DNA from: Piscinibacter lacus
Lineage (GTDB): Bacteria > Pseudomonadota > Gammaproteobacteria > Burkholderiales > Burkholderiaceae_C
Reading direction: 5' to 3'
Length of the DNA: 64,000 nt
Assembly (NCBI RefSeq): GCF_016735685.1
Contig: NZ_JAERRA010000001.1
Location: 620,001-684,000 of the forward strand
Part shown: one piece after another, positions 1-8,899 of the stretch
How the letters are laid out: each line of letters starts with the position of its first letter
How positions within the stretch are numbered: position 1 is the first letter of the stretch
The notes under the pieces: generated by a model
What the model saw: only the letters and a program-made list of their open reading frames with translations
The model's database searches: none
What the model was told of the DNA's origin: nothing
Translations under genes and position numbers: made by a program

Positions 1-60
1 AACGGCGCTCACCCGCAGACCCCTGCCTGGTGAGCGTCGAACCCCGCGTCCTGCGGGTGG
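1..60 (+). promoter_or_regulatory. 3' end of an SAH riboswitch plus expression-platform hairpins upstream of ahcY
   Basis: The window opens with AACGGCGCTCAC, which matches from memory the conserved 3' segment of the S-adenosylhomocysteine riboswitch (J4 plus the 3' strand of helix P2). This class sits upstream of ahcY in Burkholderiales; the 5' part lies outside the window. Downstream, bases 29-38 are complementary to 4-13 (10 pairs, one G-T), and 15-18/23-26 extend that hairpin. Bases 11-18 are perfectly complementary to 51-58. The P2 3' strand therefore has a competing partner, which is what a ligand switch needs. No T-run follows, so control of translation or Rho access is more likely than intrinsic termination. 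Known members raise ahcY expression when SAH is high. The pairing is seen; the switching mechanism is inferred. Confidence 0.75.
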
Positions 61-102
61 GCCTTCCGGGTGGCTGTCGCGGTGAATCCCACCGGAGCTC
101 CC

Positions 103-1539
<1,437 letters not shown>

Positions 1540-1549
1540 GCCCCCCCTA

Positions 1550-1578
1550 CGGCCTTCGGCCGCCCCCTCAAGGGGGCG
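1550..1578 (+). repeat. Tandem-hairpin intergenic element after ahcY
   Basis: Two adjacent hairpins follow the ahcY stop: 1550-1562 (CGGCC/GGCCG around TTC) and 1561-1578 (CGCCCCC/GGGGGCG around TCAA). No T-tract follows, so this is not a textbook intrinsic terminator, although it could stop or stabilise the ahcY transcript. A similar pair, a GGCC hairpin followed by a CCCCC/GGGGG hairpin, lies at 27525-27568, suggesting a dispersed intergenic element. The rest of the gap to tlyA (1579-1706) shows no gene. Confidence 0.5.
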
Positions 1579-1706
1579 ACGCGGGTGGACCGGCGGAGCC
1601 GGATCTACCGCTTCTGTCGGGGGCATGCAGGGGTCTGCGTGCTTTGTTGCCGGCGCCGAGGCGTTCGCTGGAACCGCGCTGAGGTCCGGGTCGTCCTTCA
1701 TCTGTC

Positions 1707-2492
1707 ATGCCGCGAATTGATCAGTTGCTTGTGCAGCGCGGGCTGGCCCCGAGCCGTTCGGCTGCGCAGCGGCTGATCGAGCATGGCGCGGTGTGCTGGC
1801 GGATGGCGCCGGACCAGCCCTGGCAGCTTCCGCGCAAGGCCGGCGAGGCCTTGACGGAGGCCTGCGAGCTGCAAGTCACCGACGATGCCGAGACCCGCTG
1901 GGTTTCGCGCGGCGGGCTCAAGCTGGAATCTGCGCTGGCCTGCACCGGTCTCGACCCGGCCGGCTTGCAGGCACTGGACGTGGGCCAGAGCACCGGCGGC
2001 TTCAGCGAGCTGCTGCTGGCGCGCGGCGCGGCGCGGGTGGTCGGCTTCGATGTCGGCCACGGGCAGTTGCATCCGCGGCTGGCCGGGCATCCGCGATTGC
2101 TCGCGCTCGAAGGCCTGCATGTGCGGCAACTGGCCGGCTCGGCGCTGGCGGATGCGGCACCGGCCGGCGGCTTCGACCTGCTGGTCGGCGACCTGTCCTT
2201 CATCCCCATGAGCCGTGTGCTGCCCGATCTCGCGCCCTGGCTGCGGCCTGGCGGCCAGGCCCTGCTGCTGATCAAGCCGCAGTTCGAGCTGGGGCCCGAG
2301 CATGTCGGCCGCGGCGGCCTGGTCAAGGACGCAAGCTGCTTCCCGCGGCTGGAGCAGACCGTGCGAGCGGCCTGCGCCGCCCTGGCCTGGACGGTGCGCG
2401 ACTACTTTCCCAGCGCCCTGGCCGGTGGCGATGGCAATCAGGAATTTTTCGTCTGGGCGGTGGCCTCGCCGCCCGAGGAGTGCCTTTCATGA
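1707..2492 (+). CDS. tlyA: TlyA-family rRNA 2'-O-methyltransferase
   Basis: The 261-residue protein has an N-terminal S4-type RNA-binding segment (residues about 3-60, beginning RIDQLLVQRGLAPSR) and a FtsJ/RrmJ-like SAM-dependent methyltransferase domain (about 65-255). The SAM loop is DVGQSTGGFSELLL at 91-104. Candidate catalytic residues of the K-D-K-E set are K72 (RGGLKLESAL), D162 (VGDLSF), K190 (LIKPQFE) and the E of GNQEFFVW near 246. Family members methylate 16S/23S rRNA riboses; the old label haemolysin is misleading. It ends in a 4-bp overlap with metF. As a SAM consumer beside ahcY and metF it fits the methyl-cycle neighbourhood. No ribosome-binding site is obvious before the ATG. 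The exact target nucleotide cannot be read from sequence. Confidence 0.9.
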   Translation: MPRIDQLLVQRGLAPSRSAAQRLIEHGAVCWRMAPDQPWQLPRKAGEALTEACELQVTDDAETRWVSRGGLKLESALACTGLDPAGLQALDVGQSTGGFSELLLARGAARVVGFDVGHGQLHPRLAGHPRLLALEGLHVRQLAGSALADAAPAGGFDLLVGDLSFIPMSRVLPDLAPWLRPGGQALLLIKPQFELGPEHVGRGGLVKDASCFPRLEQTVRAACAALAWTVRDYFPSALAGGDGNQEFFVWAVASPPEECLS

Positions 2493-3349
2493 CTTCCCCC
2501 CCCTCCACCGCCGGCCGCAGCCTGCCGCTGCCGGTCAGCTTCGAGTTCTTCCCGCCCAACACCGAGGCCGGCGCCGAAAAGCTCAAGGCCGTGGTGCGCG
2601 AGCTGAGCCCGGTCGCGCCCGAGTTCTTCAGCGTCACCTATGGCGCGGGCGGCTCGACCCGCGAGCGCACGCTGTCGACCGTGGCCGACATCGCCGCCCT
2701 CGGCCACGAGGCCGCGCCGCACCTGTCCTGCATCGGCTCGACGCGCCAGAACATCGCTGAGATCCTCGACACCTACCGCAAGCAGGGCATCCGGCGCATC
2801 GTCGCCCTGCGCGGTGACCTGCCCAGCGGCACCGGCACGGCCGGCGAATTCCGCTATGCCAGCGAGCTGATCCACTTCATCCGCGAGACCCAGGGTCCGG
2901 AGCTGAAGATCGAGGTCGCCGCCTACCCCGAATACCACCCGCAGCAGCGCTATGCGCGCCGCGACATCGACTACTTCGCGCAGAAGGTCAAGGCCGGCGC
3001 GACGGCGGCGATCACCCAGTTCTTCTACAACGCCGACGCCTACTTCCACTTCGTCGAGGAAGCGCGCTCGCGCGGGGTCGACGTGCCCATCGTCCCGGGC
3101 ATCATGCCCTTCCACAACTACGCGCGGATCGCGCAGTTCGCGCAGCGCGACGGCATCGAGATCCCGCGCTGGGTGCAGCTCAAGATGGAGGGCTACATGG
3201 ACGATGTGGCCTCCATCCGCAGCTTCGGCCTGGAGGTGGTGACCCGGCTGTGCGAGCGCCTGATCTCGCACGGCGTGCCGGCCATCCACTTCTACACGCT
3301 CAACCAGTCGGCGCTGTCGCTGGAGATCTGCCAGCGCCTGATGCGCTGA
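2489..3349 (+). CDS. metF: 5,10-methylenetetrahydrofolate reductase
   Basis: MetF reduces 5,10-methylene-THF to 5-methyl-THF with a flavin, supplying the methyl group for methionine synthase. The 286-residue protein shows the MetF hallmarks: SFEFFPPNTEAG at the N-terminus, EFFSVTYGAGGSTRERT, the folate/FAD segment with RGD in VALRGDLP, and AYPEYHP. The ATG at 2489 overlaps the tlyA stop (ATGA), implying translational coupling; GAGGAG lies 8 bases upstream inside tlyA. With ahcY it makes a two-step link of the SAM/methionine cycle to folate one-carbon metabolism. It competes for methylene-THF with the serine-cycle genes elsewhere in this window. The open frame extends far upstream in antiquated high-GC fashion, but nothing upstream of 2489 resembles MetF. 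Confidence 0.97.
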   Translation: MTSPPSTAGRSLPLPVSFEFFPPNTEAGAEKLKAVVRELSPVAPEFFSVTYGAGGSTRERTLSTVADIAALGHEAAPHLSCIGSTRQNIAEILDTYRKQGIRRIVALRGDLPSGTGTAGEFRYASELIHFIRETQGPELKIEVAAYPEYHPQQRYARRDIDYFAQKVKAGATAAITQFFYNADAYFHFVEEARSRGVDVPIVPGIMPFHNYARIAQFAQRDGIEIPRWVQLKMEGYMDDVASIRSFGLEVVTRLCERLISHGVPAIHFYTLNQSALSLEICQRLMR

Positions 3350-3374
3350 GCCTGCGCGCTGCGCCGCACGGTCC

Positions 3375-3421
3375 TTGACCTGCGGCAAAGCGCGACCCGC
3401 GCCATCCTTGACGCGGCGCAA
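3375..3421 (+). promoter_or_regulatory. Two FNR/ANR-like half-matching boxes upstream of ompW
   Basis: TTGAC-CTGC-GGCAA (3375-3388) and TTGAC-GCGG-CGCAA (3408-3421) both approximate the FNR-type dyad TTGAT-N4-ATCAA. They start 33 bp apart, about three helical turns, and lie 65-110 bp before the ompW start. OmpW genes of several proteobacteria are known oxygen/FNR-responsive. The second half of each box is imperfect (GGCAA, CGCAA), so this is only a candidate; TTGAC could also be a sigma-70 -35 element. Confidence 0.35.
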
Positions 3422-3485
3422 GGCCCGGGCCGGGCCTGCGGCCTCCAATGGATCCATCCCTCGCGATGTTTCCCAGGAGTCCCGC

Positions 3486-4121
3486 ATGTCCCGCCCCGCT
3501 TGCCTTTCTCGCCCTTCCCGGCCCCAGGCCCTGCTTGCCCTGCTGCTTGCTGCAAGTGCCGGCCTTTCGGCCCTGCCCGCCGCGGCGGCCCCGGCCGAGG
3601 CCGGTGACTGGATCGTCCGGGCCCGCGCGGCCCGGCTCGACCCGCGCAACCACGACAGCACCGGCCTCGACCTGTCGATCAACGCGCGCTGGCTGCCCGA
3701 GCTGGACATCACCCGCTTCCTCACCCCGAACTGGGCCGTCGAGCTGGTGCTGACCACGCCGCAGAAGCAGCACCTGCGTTCGGCCGGCAGCGACATCGGC
3801 AGCCTGCGCCACCTGCCGCCGGTGCTGAGCTTGCAGTACCACCTGAGCGGCCTGGCCGGCTGGCGGCCCTATGTCGGCGCCGGCCTCAACTTCACCCGCT
3901 TCTCCAGCGTCGAGCTGCCGGCCGGCGTGAAGATCGACCGCAGCAGCGTCGGCCCGGCCCTGGGCGCGGGCGTGGACTTGCCGCTCGGCGGCGGCTGGCT
4001 GCTGAACCTGGATGTGAAGAAGGTCTGGCTCGACACCGAGGTCTCGGCCGGCGGCGCCCGCCTCGGCACCCTGAATGTGGACCCGATGCTGTGGAGCGTC
4101 GGCTTCGGTCGCCGCTTCTGA
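3486..4121 (+). CDS. ompW: OmpW-family outer-membrane protein
   Basis: This is a 211-residue predicted 8-stranded outer-membrane beta-barrel of the OmpW family, whose members are thought to form a narrow hydrophobic channel for small apolar molecules. A signal peptide is seen (residues 1 to about 36, ending LPAAAAPA), followed by the OmpW opening GDWIVRARAARLDP, the segment ITRFLTPNWAVELVLTTP, and a C-terminal GFGRRF ending in the aromatic residue that barrel insertion requires. The ATG at 3486 is preceded by AGGAG at 3475-3479; the frame is open further upstream but encodes no plausible signal peptide there. It is convergent with ppk2, with only 10 bases between the two stops. Two FNR-like boxes lie upstream. 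Barrel family certain; substrate unknown. Confidence 0.92.
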   Translation: MSRPACLSRPSRPQALLALLLAASAGLSALPAAAAPAEAGDWIVRARAARLDPRNHDSTGLDLSINARWLPELDITRFLTPNWAVELVLTTPQKQHLRSAGSDIGSLRHLPPVLSLQYHLSGLAGWRPYVGAGLNFTRFSSVELPAGVKIDRSSVGPALGAGVDLPLGGGWLLNLDVKKVWLDTEVSAGGARLGTLNVDPMLWSVGFGRRF

Positions 4122-4131
4122 GCGCAGGCCT

Positions 4132-4971
4132 TCAGCCGCCGTCGATGCGCAGGCCCTCCAGGGCCGGATCGGTCGGCGGCGCCTTGAGCTTGAGGGCGCG
4201 CAGCGCCTCGACCACCCGCTCGGCGACCATCAGGTTGCGGTTGCTCTTGCTGTCGGCCGGGATCAGGTGCCAGGTCGCCTGGGCGGTGGAGGTGGCGGCC
4301 AGCGCGGTCTCGTAGGCGGCCTGGTAGTCATCCCACTTCGCACGGGTGGCCAGGTCGCTGGCCTGGAATTTCCAGCGCTTGTCCGGATCGTCCAGCCGCG
4401 CTTGCAGGCGCTTGGCCTGCTCGGCCTTGGACAGGTGCAGGAAGCACTTGAGGACCGTCGTGCCGCTCTCGACCAGCAGGCGCTCGAAGGCCTTGATCTG
4501 GGCCAGGCGGCGGTCGCGCTCGGCGGCGTCGATCCCGCCCTCGACCACCGGCACCAGCACATCCTCGTAATGGCTGCGGTTGAAGACGACCAGCTCGCCG
4601 GCGCGCGGCACCTGGGCATGCACCCGCCAGAGGAAATCGCGGGCGCGCTCTTCCTCGGTCGGTGCCTTGAAGGCCGCCACCCGCACGCCCAGCGGGCTGC
4701 AGCGGCTGAAGACGGCGCGCGCCGTGCCGTCCTTGCCGCTGGTGTCCAGGCCCTGCAGCACCAGCAGCAGGCGCGGGGCACGCGCGGCCTGCGGGCCGGG
4801 CGCCTGGCCCTGGGCCCACATCAGGGTCTGGAGGCGGTCGATCTCCAGGGCCAGCGCGTCAAGCCGAGCCTGGTCGGCTTCGCGGCTGCTGCTGCGCGCC
4901 GGGCGGGCGTCGGGGTCGTGGTCGGCCAGGCGCAGCGGGCCGCGCACCGTCCAGGCGGTGTCGGCTTTCAC
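4132..4971 (-). CDS. ppk2: PPK2-family polyphosphate:nucleotide phosphotransferase
   Basis: PPK2 enzymes transfer phosphate from inorganic polyphosphate to nucleotides, regenerating GTP or ATP from NDP or NMP. The 279-residue protein has the family's P-loop fold: Walker A GLDTSGKDGT at 74-83 and the Walker B/lid region VVFNRSHYEDVLVP at about 128-141, followed by the RWKFQASDLATRAKWDDY segment. It carries one PPK2 domain, so it is a short single-domain type; NDP versus NMP preference cannot be read here. The start is a GTG at 4971 that overlaps the stop of the upstream cyclo-ligase (GTGA), implying translational coupling. It is convergent with ompW. Pairing of a polyphosphate-driven nucleotide kinase with an ATP-using folate enzyme may be incidental. 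Confidence 0.92.
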   Translation of the reverse strand: MKADTAWTVRGPLRLADHDPDARPARSSSREADQARLDALALEIDRLQTLMWAQGQAPGPQAARAPRLLLVLQGLDTSGKDGTARAVFSRCSPLGVRVAAFKAPTEEERARDFLWRVHAQVPRAGELVVFNRSHYEDVLVPVVEGGIDAAERDRRLAQIKAFERLLVESGTTVLKCFLHLSKAEQAKRLQARLDDPDKRWKFQASDLATRAKWDDYQAAYETALAATSTAQATWHLIPADSKSNRNLMVAERVVEALRALKLKAPPTDPALEGLRIDGG

Positions 4972-5588
4972 CTGCCGTCCCGCTGCCAGACCACGCCTTC
5001 CTCGGTCAGCAGGGTGTCAAGCGGGATGTCATGCGGCTCGGCCTCCAGCCAGGGGATGTGGCCGTGCGCATAGCCGATGCCCACGGTGTAGGGCCGCGGG
5101 TTCAGCGCGGCCAGGGTGCGGTCGTAGAAGCCGCCGCCATAGCCCAGGCGCAGGCCGCCGGGCCCGTGGCCCACGCAGGGCACGAGCAGCAGCGTCGGCG
5201 TGACCAGGTCGGTGCCCTGCGGCTTGGGGATGTCGTAGGCATCGTGCTCCATCGGGCAGCCCGGATACCACTGCAGGAAGCGCAGTTGCTTGGTCTCGCG
5301 GTTCATCACCGGCAGGCCGATGCGGCGCGGCGGGCCGTCGCCGGTGCCGTGGCCGCTGCCTTCCGTCCAGCGGTGCAGGGCGGGCAGGGGATCGAACTCG
5401 CCCTTGATCGGCCAGTAGGCGCCCAGGGTGTGGTCCTGGCGGCCGGCCAGCCAGATCCGCAGCACGCTCTGCAACTGCACGGCGCGCTCCAGGCGGTCGG
5501 GTAGGGCCTGGCGCTCTGCTTGCAGCAGGCGGCGCAGCTGCTTCTTGTCGCGCGGCAGGGACAGCGGGTCGAAGGGCAGGGGCGGCAT
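4968..5588 (-). CDS. 5-formyltetrahydrofolate cyclo-ligase
   Basis: This enzyme uses ATP to convert 5-formyl-THF into 5,10-methenyl-THF, recovering a storage/inhibitory folate for one-carbon use. The 206-residue protein has the N-terminal basic segment KKQLRRLLQAERQAL (nucleotide/substrate loop) and the diagnostic C-terminal GGLRLGYGGGFYDRTL. I start at the ATG at 5588, which has GAGGAA 5-10 bases upstream; an in-frame TTG at 5603 would add 5 residues but lacks a site. It is translationally coupled to ppk2. Its product, methenyl-THF, is the same intermediate handled by FchA and MtdA in the serine-cycle region. Confidence 0.93.
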   Translation of the reverse strand: MPPLPFDPLSLPRDKKQLRRLLQAERQALPDRLERAVQLQSVLRIWLAGRQDHTLGAYWPIKGEFDPLPALHRWTEGSGHGTGDGPPRRIGLPVMNRETKQLRFLQWYPGCPMEHDAYDIPKPQGTDLVTPTLLLVPCVGHGPGGLRLGYGGGFYDRTLAALNPRPYTVGIGYAHGHIPWLEAEPHDIPLDTLLTEEGVVWQRDGR

Positions 5589-5773
5589 CGGCTTCCTCGG
5601 CAAGGTCGGGGCGACGGCGGCGCGGGAGGCGCCGCCGTCAGACCGGCATTGTCCACAGGGCCGTGACCGGCCGTCCGCTGCGGCCCCGCAGCGCCCGGGC
5701 CCGGGGGGCTCGGGTACAGTGAAGCGCGATGGGCACGCATGCTGCGTCGCCCGGTCGTGATCCGGCTACCCGC

Positions 5774-7849
5774 ATGCTTCCGAACGTCCTTTCCTCCCGG
5801 CCGCTGGCCTTCCGCCGGCTGGGGTCGATCGGCCTCCCCGGTCTGCTGCTCGCCCTGGGCCTGGGGGTGGCCGCCGCGCCTGCCGCACCCCCCGCCGCGC
5901 CCCCGGCGCCGGCCGTGCTGGCGCCCGTGCCGCCGGAGGTGGCTGCCCTGCTCGTCGAGGCCCGCGAGGCTTTCCGCCGCCGCGACGGCGCCCGCCTCGC
6001 CCTGCTGCGCGACCGCGCCGCCGTCGGCGGCCACCCGCTGGCCGTCTGGCCCGACTACTGGGAACTGAGCGCCCGGCTGGAGCGCGCCAGCCAGGCCGAC
6101 CTGGACGCCTTCTACGCCCGCTGGCCCGGCAGCTACCTGGAAGACCGGCTGCGCAACGACTGGCTGCTGGAGCTGGGCCGGCGCCGCGACCGAGCCGCCC
6201 TGCTGGCCGAATACCCGCGCTTCGTGCTCGACGACGACCGCAAGGTGCATTGTCATGTGGCCCTGGCCCGCCTGGAGGCCGGCCTGCCGCAGGCCGGCGA
6301 ACCGGTGCGCCTCTGGTGGGCGCAGCGCGACGCCGACGAGGCCTGCCATGCCCTGGCCCTCGGCCTGCGCGAGGCCGGCCGCCTGCCCGACAGCGCGATC
6401 TGGCACAAGCTGCGCCTGAGCACCGAGGCCAACCGCCGCGCCGCCGCCGAGCAGGCTGCCAGCCTGCTCGACGTCCAGCCCGCGCTGCAGGCCATCTTCG
6501 ACCACCCGGCCCGCTACCTCGCGCGCCAGACCGGCCCGAGCGGCCCGCAGGCCCGGGAGCTGGCGGCGCTGGCCCTGATCCGCTTGGGCGCCCGCGAGCT
6601 CGACGAGGCCGTGCGCGCCATGCACGCCCGCTGGACCGAGGACCTGCCGCCGGCCACCGCCGGCTGGGTCTGGGCCAGCTTCGGCAAGCAGGCCGCGCTC
6701 AAGCTTTCGCCCGAGGCGCCGGACCATTTCCAGCGTGCCCAACGCTTGGGCCTCGGCCCGCACGGCGTGGCCGAGGACACCCACGCGTGGCAGGCCCGCG
6801 CCGCGCTGCGCGCCAACGGCGGCAAGGGCCGCTGGCAGCAGGTGCTGCAAGCCATCCAGGCCCTGCCGGCCGATCAGCAAGAGGACCCGACCTGGATCTA
6901 TTGGAAGGCCCGCGGCCTGCAGGCCATCGCGCCCGACAGCCAGGACGGCGCCCTGCTCGAAGCCGAGGCGCGGCGCCTGCTGGCCGGCATCGCCAGCCCC
7001 TTGAACTACTACGGCAAGCTGGCCTTGGAAGCCCTGGGCCGGCCGACCGTGCTGCCGCCGACGCCCGCGCCGCTCAGCCCGGCCGAGCGCGCCGAGGCCC
7101 TGGCCCGCCCCGGCCTGCAACGCGGCCTGGGCCTGATCGAGATCGGCCTGCGCAACGAGGGCGTGCGCGAGTGGAACTACAGCATCCGCGGCCTGGGCGA
7201 CCGCGAGCTGCTGGCCGCCGCGCAGATGGCCTGCGACCGCGAGATCTGGGACCGCTGCATCAACACCAGCGAGCGCACGCGGGTCGAGGTCGACATGCAG
7301 CAGCGCTTTCCCATGCCCTTCCGCAGCGAGGTCGTGGCCCGCGCCCGCGAGCAGGGCCTGGACCCGGCCTATGTCTACGGCCTGATCCGGCAGGAGTCGC
7401 GCTTCATCCTGGATGCGCGCTCGCATGTCGGCGCCTCGGGCCTGATGCAGATCATGCCCGCCACCGCCAAGTGGACGGCGCGCCAGCTCGGCCTCAAGCT
7501 CGACCCCCAGGCCATCACCGACCGCAACCTCAACCTGCGCATCGGCACCGGCTACCTGAAGCTGGTGCTCGACAGCTTCGAGGGCTCGCACCCCATGGCC
7601 GCCGCCGGCTACAACGCCGGCCCGGGCCGGCCGCGCAAGTGGCGCGAAGGCCCCTTGCTCGATGCCGCCGTCTGGACCGAGAACATCCCCTTCAGCGAAA
7701 CCCGCGACTATGTGAAGAAGGTGCTGTCCAACACCACCGCCTATGCCGCCCTGCTCAGCGGCCAGCCGCAATCGCTGCGCAGCCGCCTGGGCCCCACCAT
7801 CGGCCCGCGCCTGTCGGCCGAGAAGCCCGGCGAGTCCGAGCTGCCCTGA
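5774..7849 (+). CDS. slt: Soluble lytic murein transglycosylase (Slt70 type)
   Basis: Slt enzymes cleave the MurNAc-GlcNAc bond of peptidoglycan in the periplasm, forming 1,6-anhydro ends. The 691-residue protein has a signal peptide (residues about 1-35), a long helical Ala/Leu/Arg-rich superhelical region forming the Slt70 doughnut, and a C-terminal lysozyme-like domain. That domain shows the catalytic Glu in GLIRQESRF, then GASGLMQIMPATAKWTA and AAAGYNAGPGRPRKW. I chose the ATG at 5774 because it starts a clean signal peptide; an in-frame ATG at 5729 is only about 12 bases after a TACAGT -10-like hexamer (5711-5716), so it would be nearly leaderless. Divergent from the cyclo-ligase gene. 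Family certain, start moderately sure. Confidence 0.93.
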   Translation: MLPNVLSSRPLAFRRLGSIGLPGLLLALGLGVAAAPAAPPAAPPAPAVLAPVPPEVAALLVEAREAFRRRDGARLALLRDRAAVGGHPLAVWPDYWELSARLERASQADLDAFYARWPGSYLEDRLRNDWLLELGRRRDRAALLAEYPRFVLDDDRKVHCHVALARLEAGLPQAGEPVRLWWAQRDADEACHALALGLREAGRLPDSAIWHKLRLSTEANRRAAAEQAASLLDVQPALQAIFDHPARYLARQTGPSGPQARELAALALIRLGARELDEAVRAMHARWTEDLPPATAGWVWASFGKQAALKLSPEAPDHFQRAQRLGLGPHGVAEDTHAWQARAALRANGGKGRWQQVLQAIQALPADQQEDPTWIYWKARGLQAIAPDSQDGALLEAEARRLLAGIASPLNYYGKLALEALGRPTVLPPTPAPLSPAERAEALARPGLQRGLGLIEIGLRNEGVREWNYSIRGLGDRELLAAAQMACDREIWDRCINTSERTRVEVDMQQRFPMPFRSEVVARAREQGLDPAYVYGLIRQESRFILDARSHVGASGLMQIMPATAKWTARQLGLKLDPQAITDRNLNLRIGTGYLKLVLDSFEGSHPMAAAGYNAGPGRPRKWREGPLLDAAVWTENIPFSETRDYVKKVLSNTTAYAALLSGQPQSLRSRLGPTIGPRLSAEKPGESELP

Positions 7850-7928
7850 TCCGCCGCGAACGCATCCAACTCGCCCGCGCAGGCCGTCCCCGGCCCGCCC
7901 GGGCTCCACCCCTGACCTGGAAACTGCC

Positions 7929-8885
7929 ATGCCCAAGCTGCTGATCCTCGGCGGCACCGGCTTCGTCGGTACCGCCCTCTGCGAAGCCCTGCTGCGCCGC
8001 CACGGCCCCTCGACGGTGCTGCGCGTGCCCAGCCGCCGGCCCGACCGCGCCAAGGGCCGCATCGGCACCCTGCCCTCGGTCGAGCTGCTGGCGGCCGATG
8101 TGCATGACGAAGCCCAGCTTGCCCGGTTGATGCAGGGTTGCGAGGCCGTCTTCCACCTCGTCGCCATCCTGCATGGCAGCCCGGCGGCCTTCCAGCGCGT
8201 GCATGTCGAGCTGGCGGCCAAGGTCGGGCGGGCGGCGCGGGCGGCGGGCGTGGGCCGGGTGCTGCATGTCAGCGCGCTCGGCGTGGCGGCCGATGCGCCC
8301 TCGCACTACCTGCGCAGCAAGGCGGCCGGCGAGGCCGCGCTGCGCGAGGCCGGGGCGCCTGGGCTGACGATCCTGCGGCCCTCGGTCATCTTCGGCGCCG
8401 GCGACCGCTTCATGAACACCTTCGCCGCCCTCCAGACCCTGGCGCCGCTGCTGCCCCTGGCCGGCGCGGATGCGCGCTTCCAGCCGGTCTGGGTGCAGGA
8501 CGTGGCCGAGGCGCTGGTGCGCTGCCTGGACGACGCCAGCACCGCCGGCGAGACGATCGAGGCCGCCGGCCCGCGCGTCTGGACCCTGGCCGAGCTGGTG
8601 CGCCTGGCCGGTCGCCTGGCCGGCGTGCCGCGTCCGGTGCTGCCCATGCCCGACCTGGTCGGCCGCCTGCAAGCCGGCGTGATGGGCCTGCTGCCCGGCG
8701 AGCCGCTGATGAGTGCCGACAACCTCGATTCCATGAAGGTGCCCAACATCGCCAGCGGCCACCTGCCCGATCTGGCGCGCCTGGGCATCACCCCCACGGC
8801 GCTGGAGGCGGTGGCGCCGGGCTACCTGGGCGGCAGCGCCTCGGCCGGCCGGCTCGACGCCTGGCGCACGCTGGCCCGGCGCTGA
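7929..8885 (+). CDS. NDUFA9-like NAD(P)-dependent epimerase/dehydrogenase
   Basis: This 318-residue extended short-chain dehydrogenase resembles the complex I NDUFA9 subunit family. The N-terminal Rossmann motif is LILGGTGFVGTAL (residues 5-17), and the catalytic-type YxxxK is present as Y127-LRS-K131. A C-terminal part of about 100 residues (DLVGRLQAGVMGLLPG) is typical of bacterial NDUFA9-like proteins, which often sit near cca in Burkholderiales. Substrate and role are unknown; bacterial members have been suggested to act on quinone-related or lipid substrates, but this is inference. It lies 79 bases after slt and 14 bases before cca, so it probably shares a transcript with cca. Confidence 0.85.
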   Translation: MPKLLILGGTGFVGTALCEALLRRHGPSTVLRVPSRRPDRAKGRIGTLPSVELLAADVHDEAQLARLMQGCEAVFHLVAILHGSPAAFQRVHVELAAKVGRAARAAGVGRVLHVSALGVAADAPSHYLRSKAAGEAALREAGAPGLTILRPSVIFGAGDRFMNTFAALQTLAPLLPLAGADARFQPVWVQDVAEALVRCLDDASTAGETIEAAGPRVWTLAELVRLAGRLAGVPRPVLPMPDLVGRLQAGVMGLLPGEPLMSADNLDSMKVPNIASGHLPDLARLGITPTALEAVAPGYLGGSASAGRLDAWRTLARR

Positions 8886-8899
8886 GCGGCGGCCCGGCC

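Noticed and set aside
5306..8221. A 971-codon open frame on the minus strand, antisense to slt and neighbours
   Set aside because: It has the low-complexity Arg/Gly/Ala/Gln composition of antisense frames in GC-rich DNA, and slt on the plus strand matches a known family over its full length.
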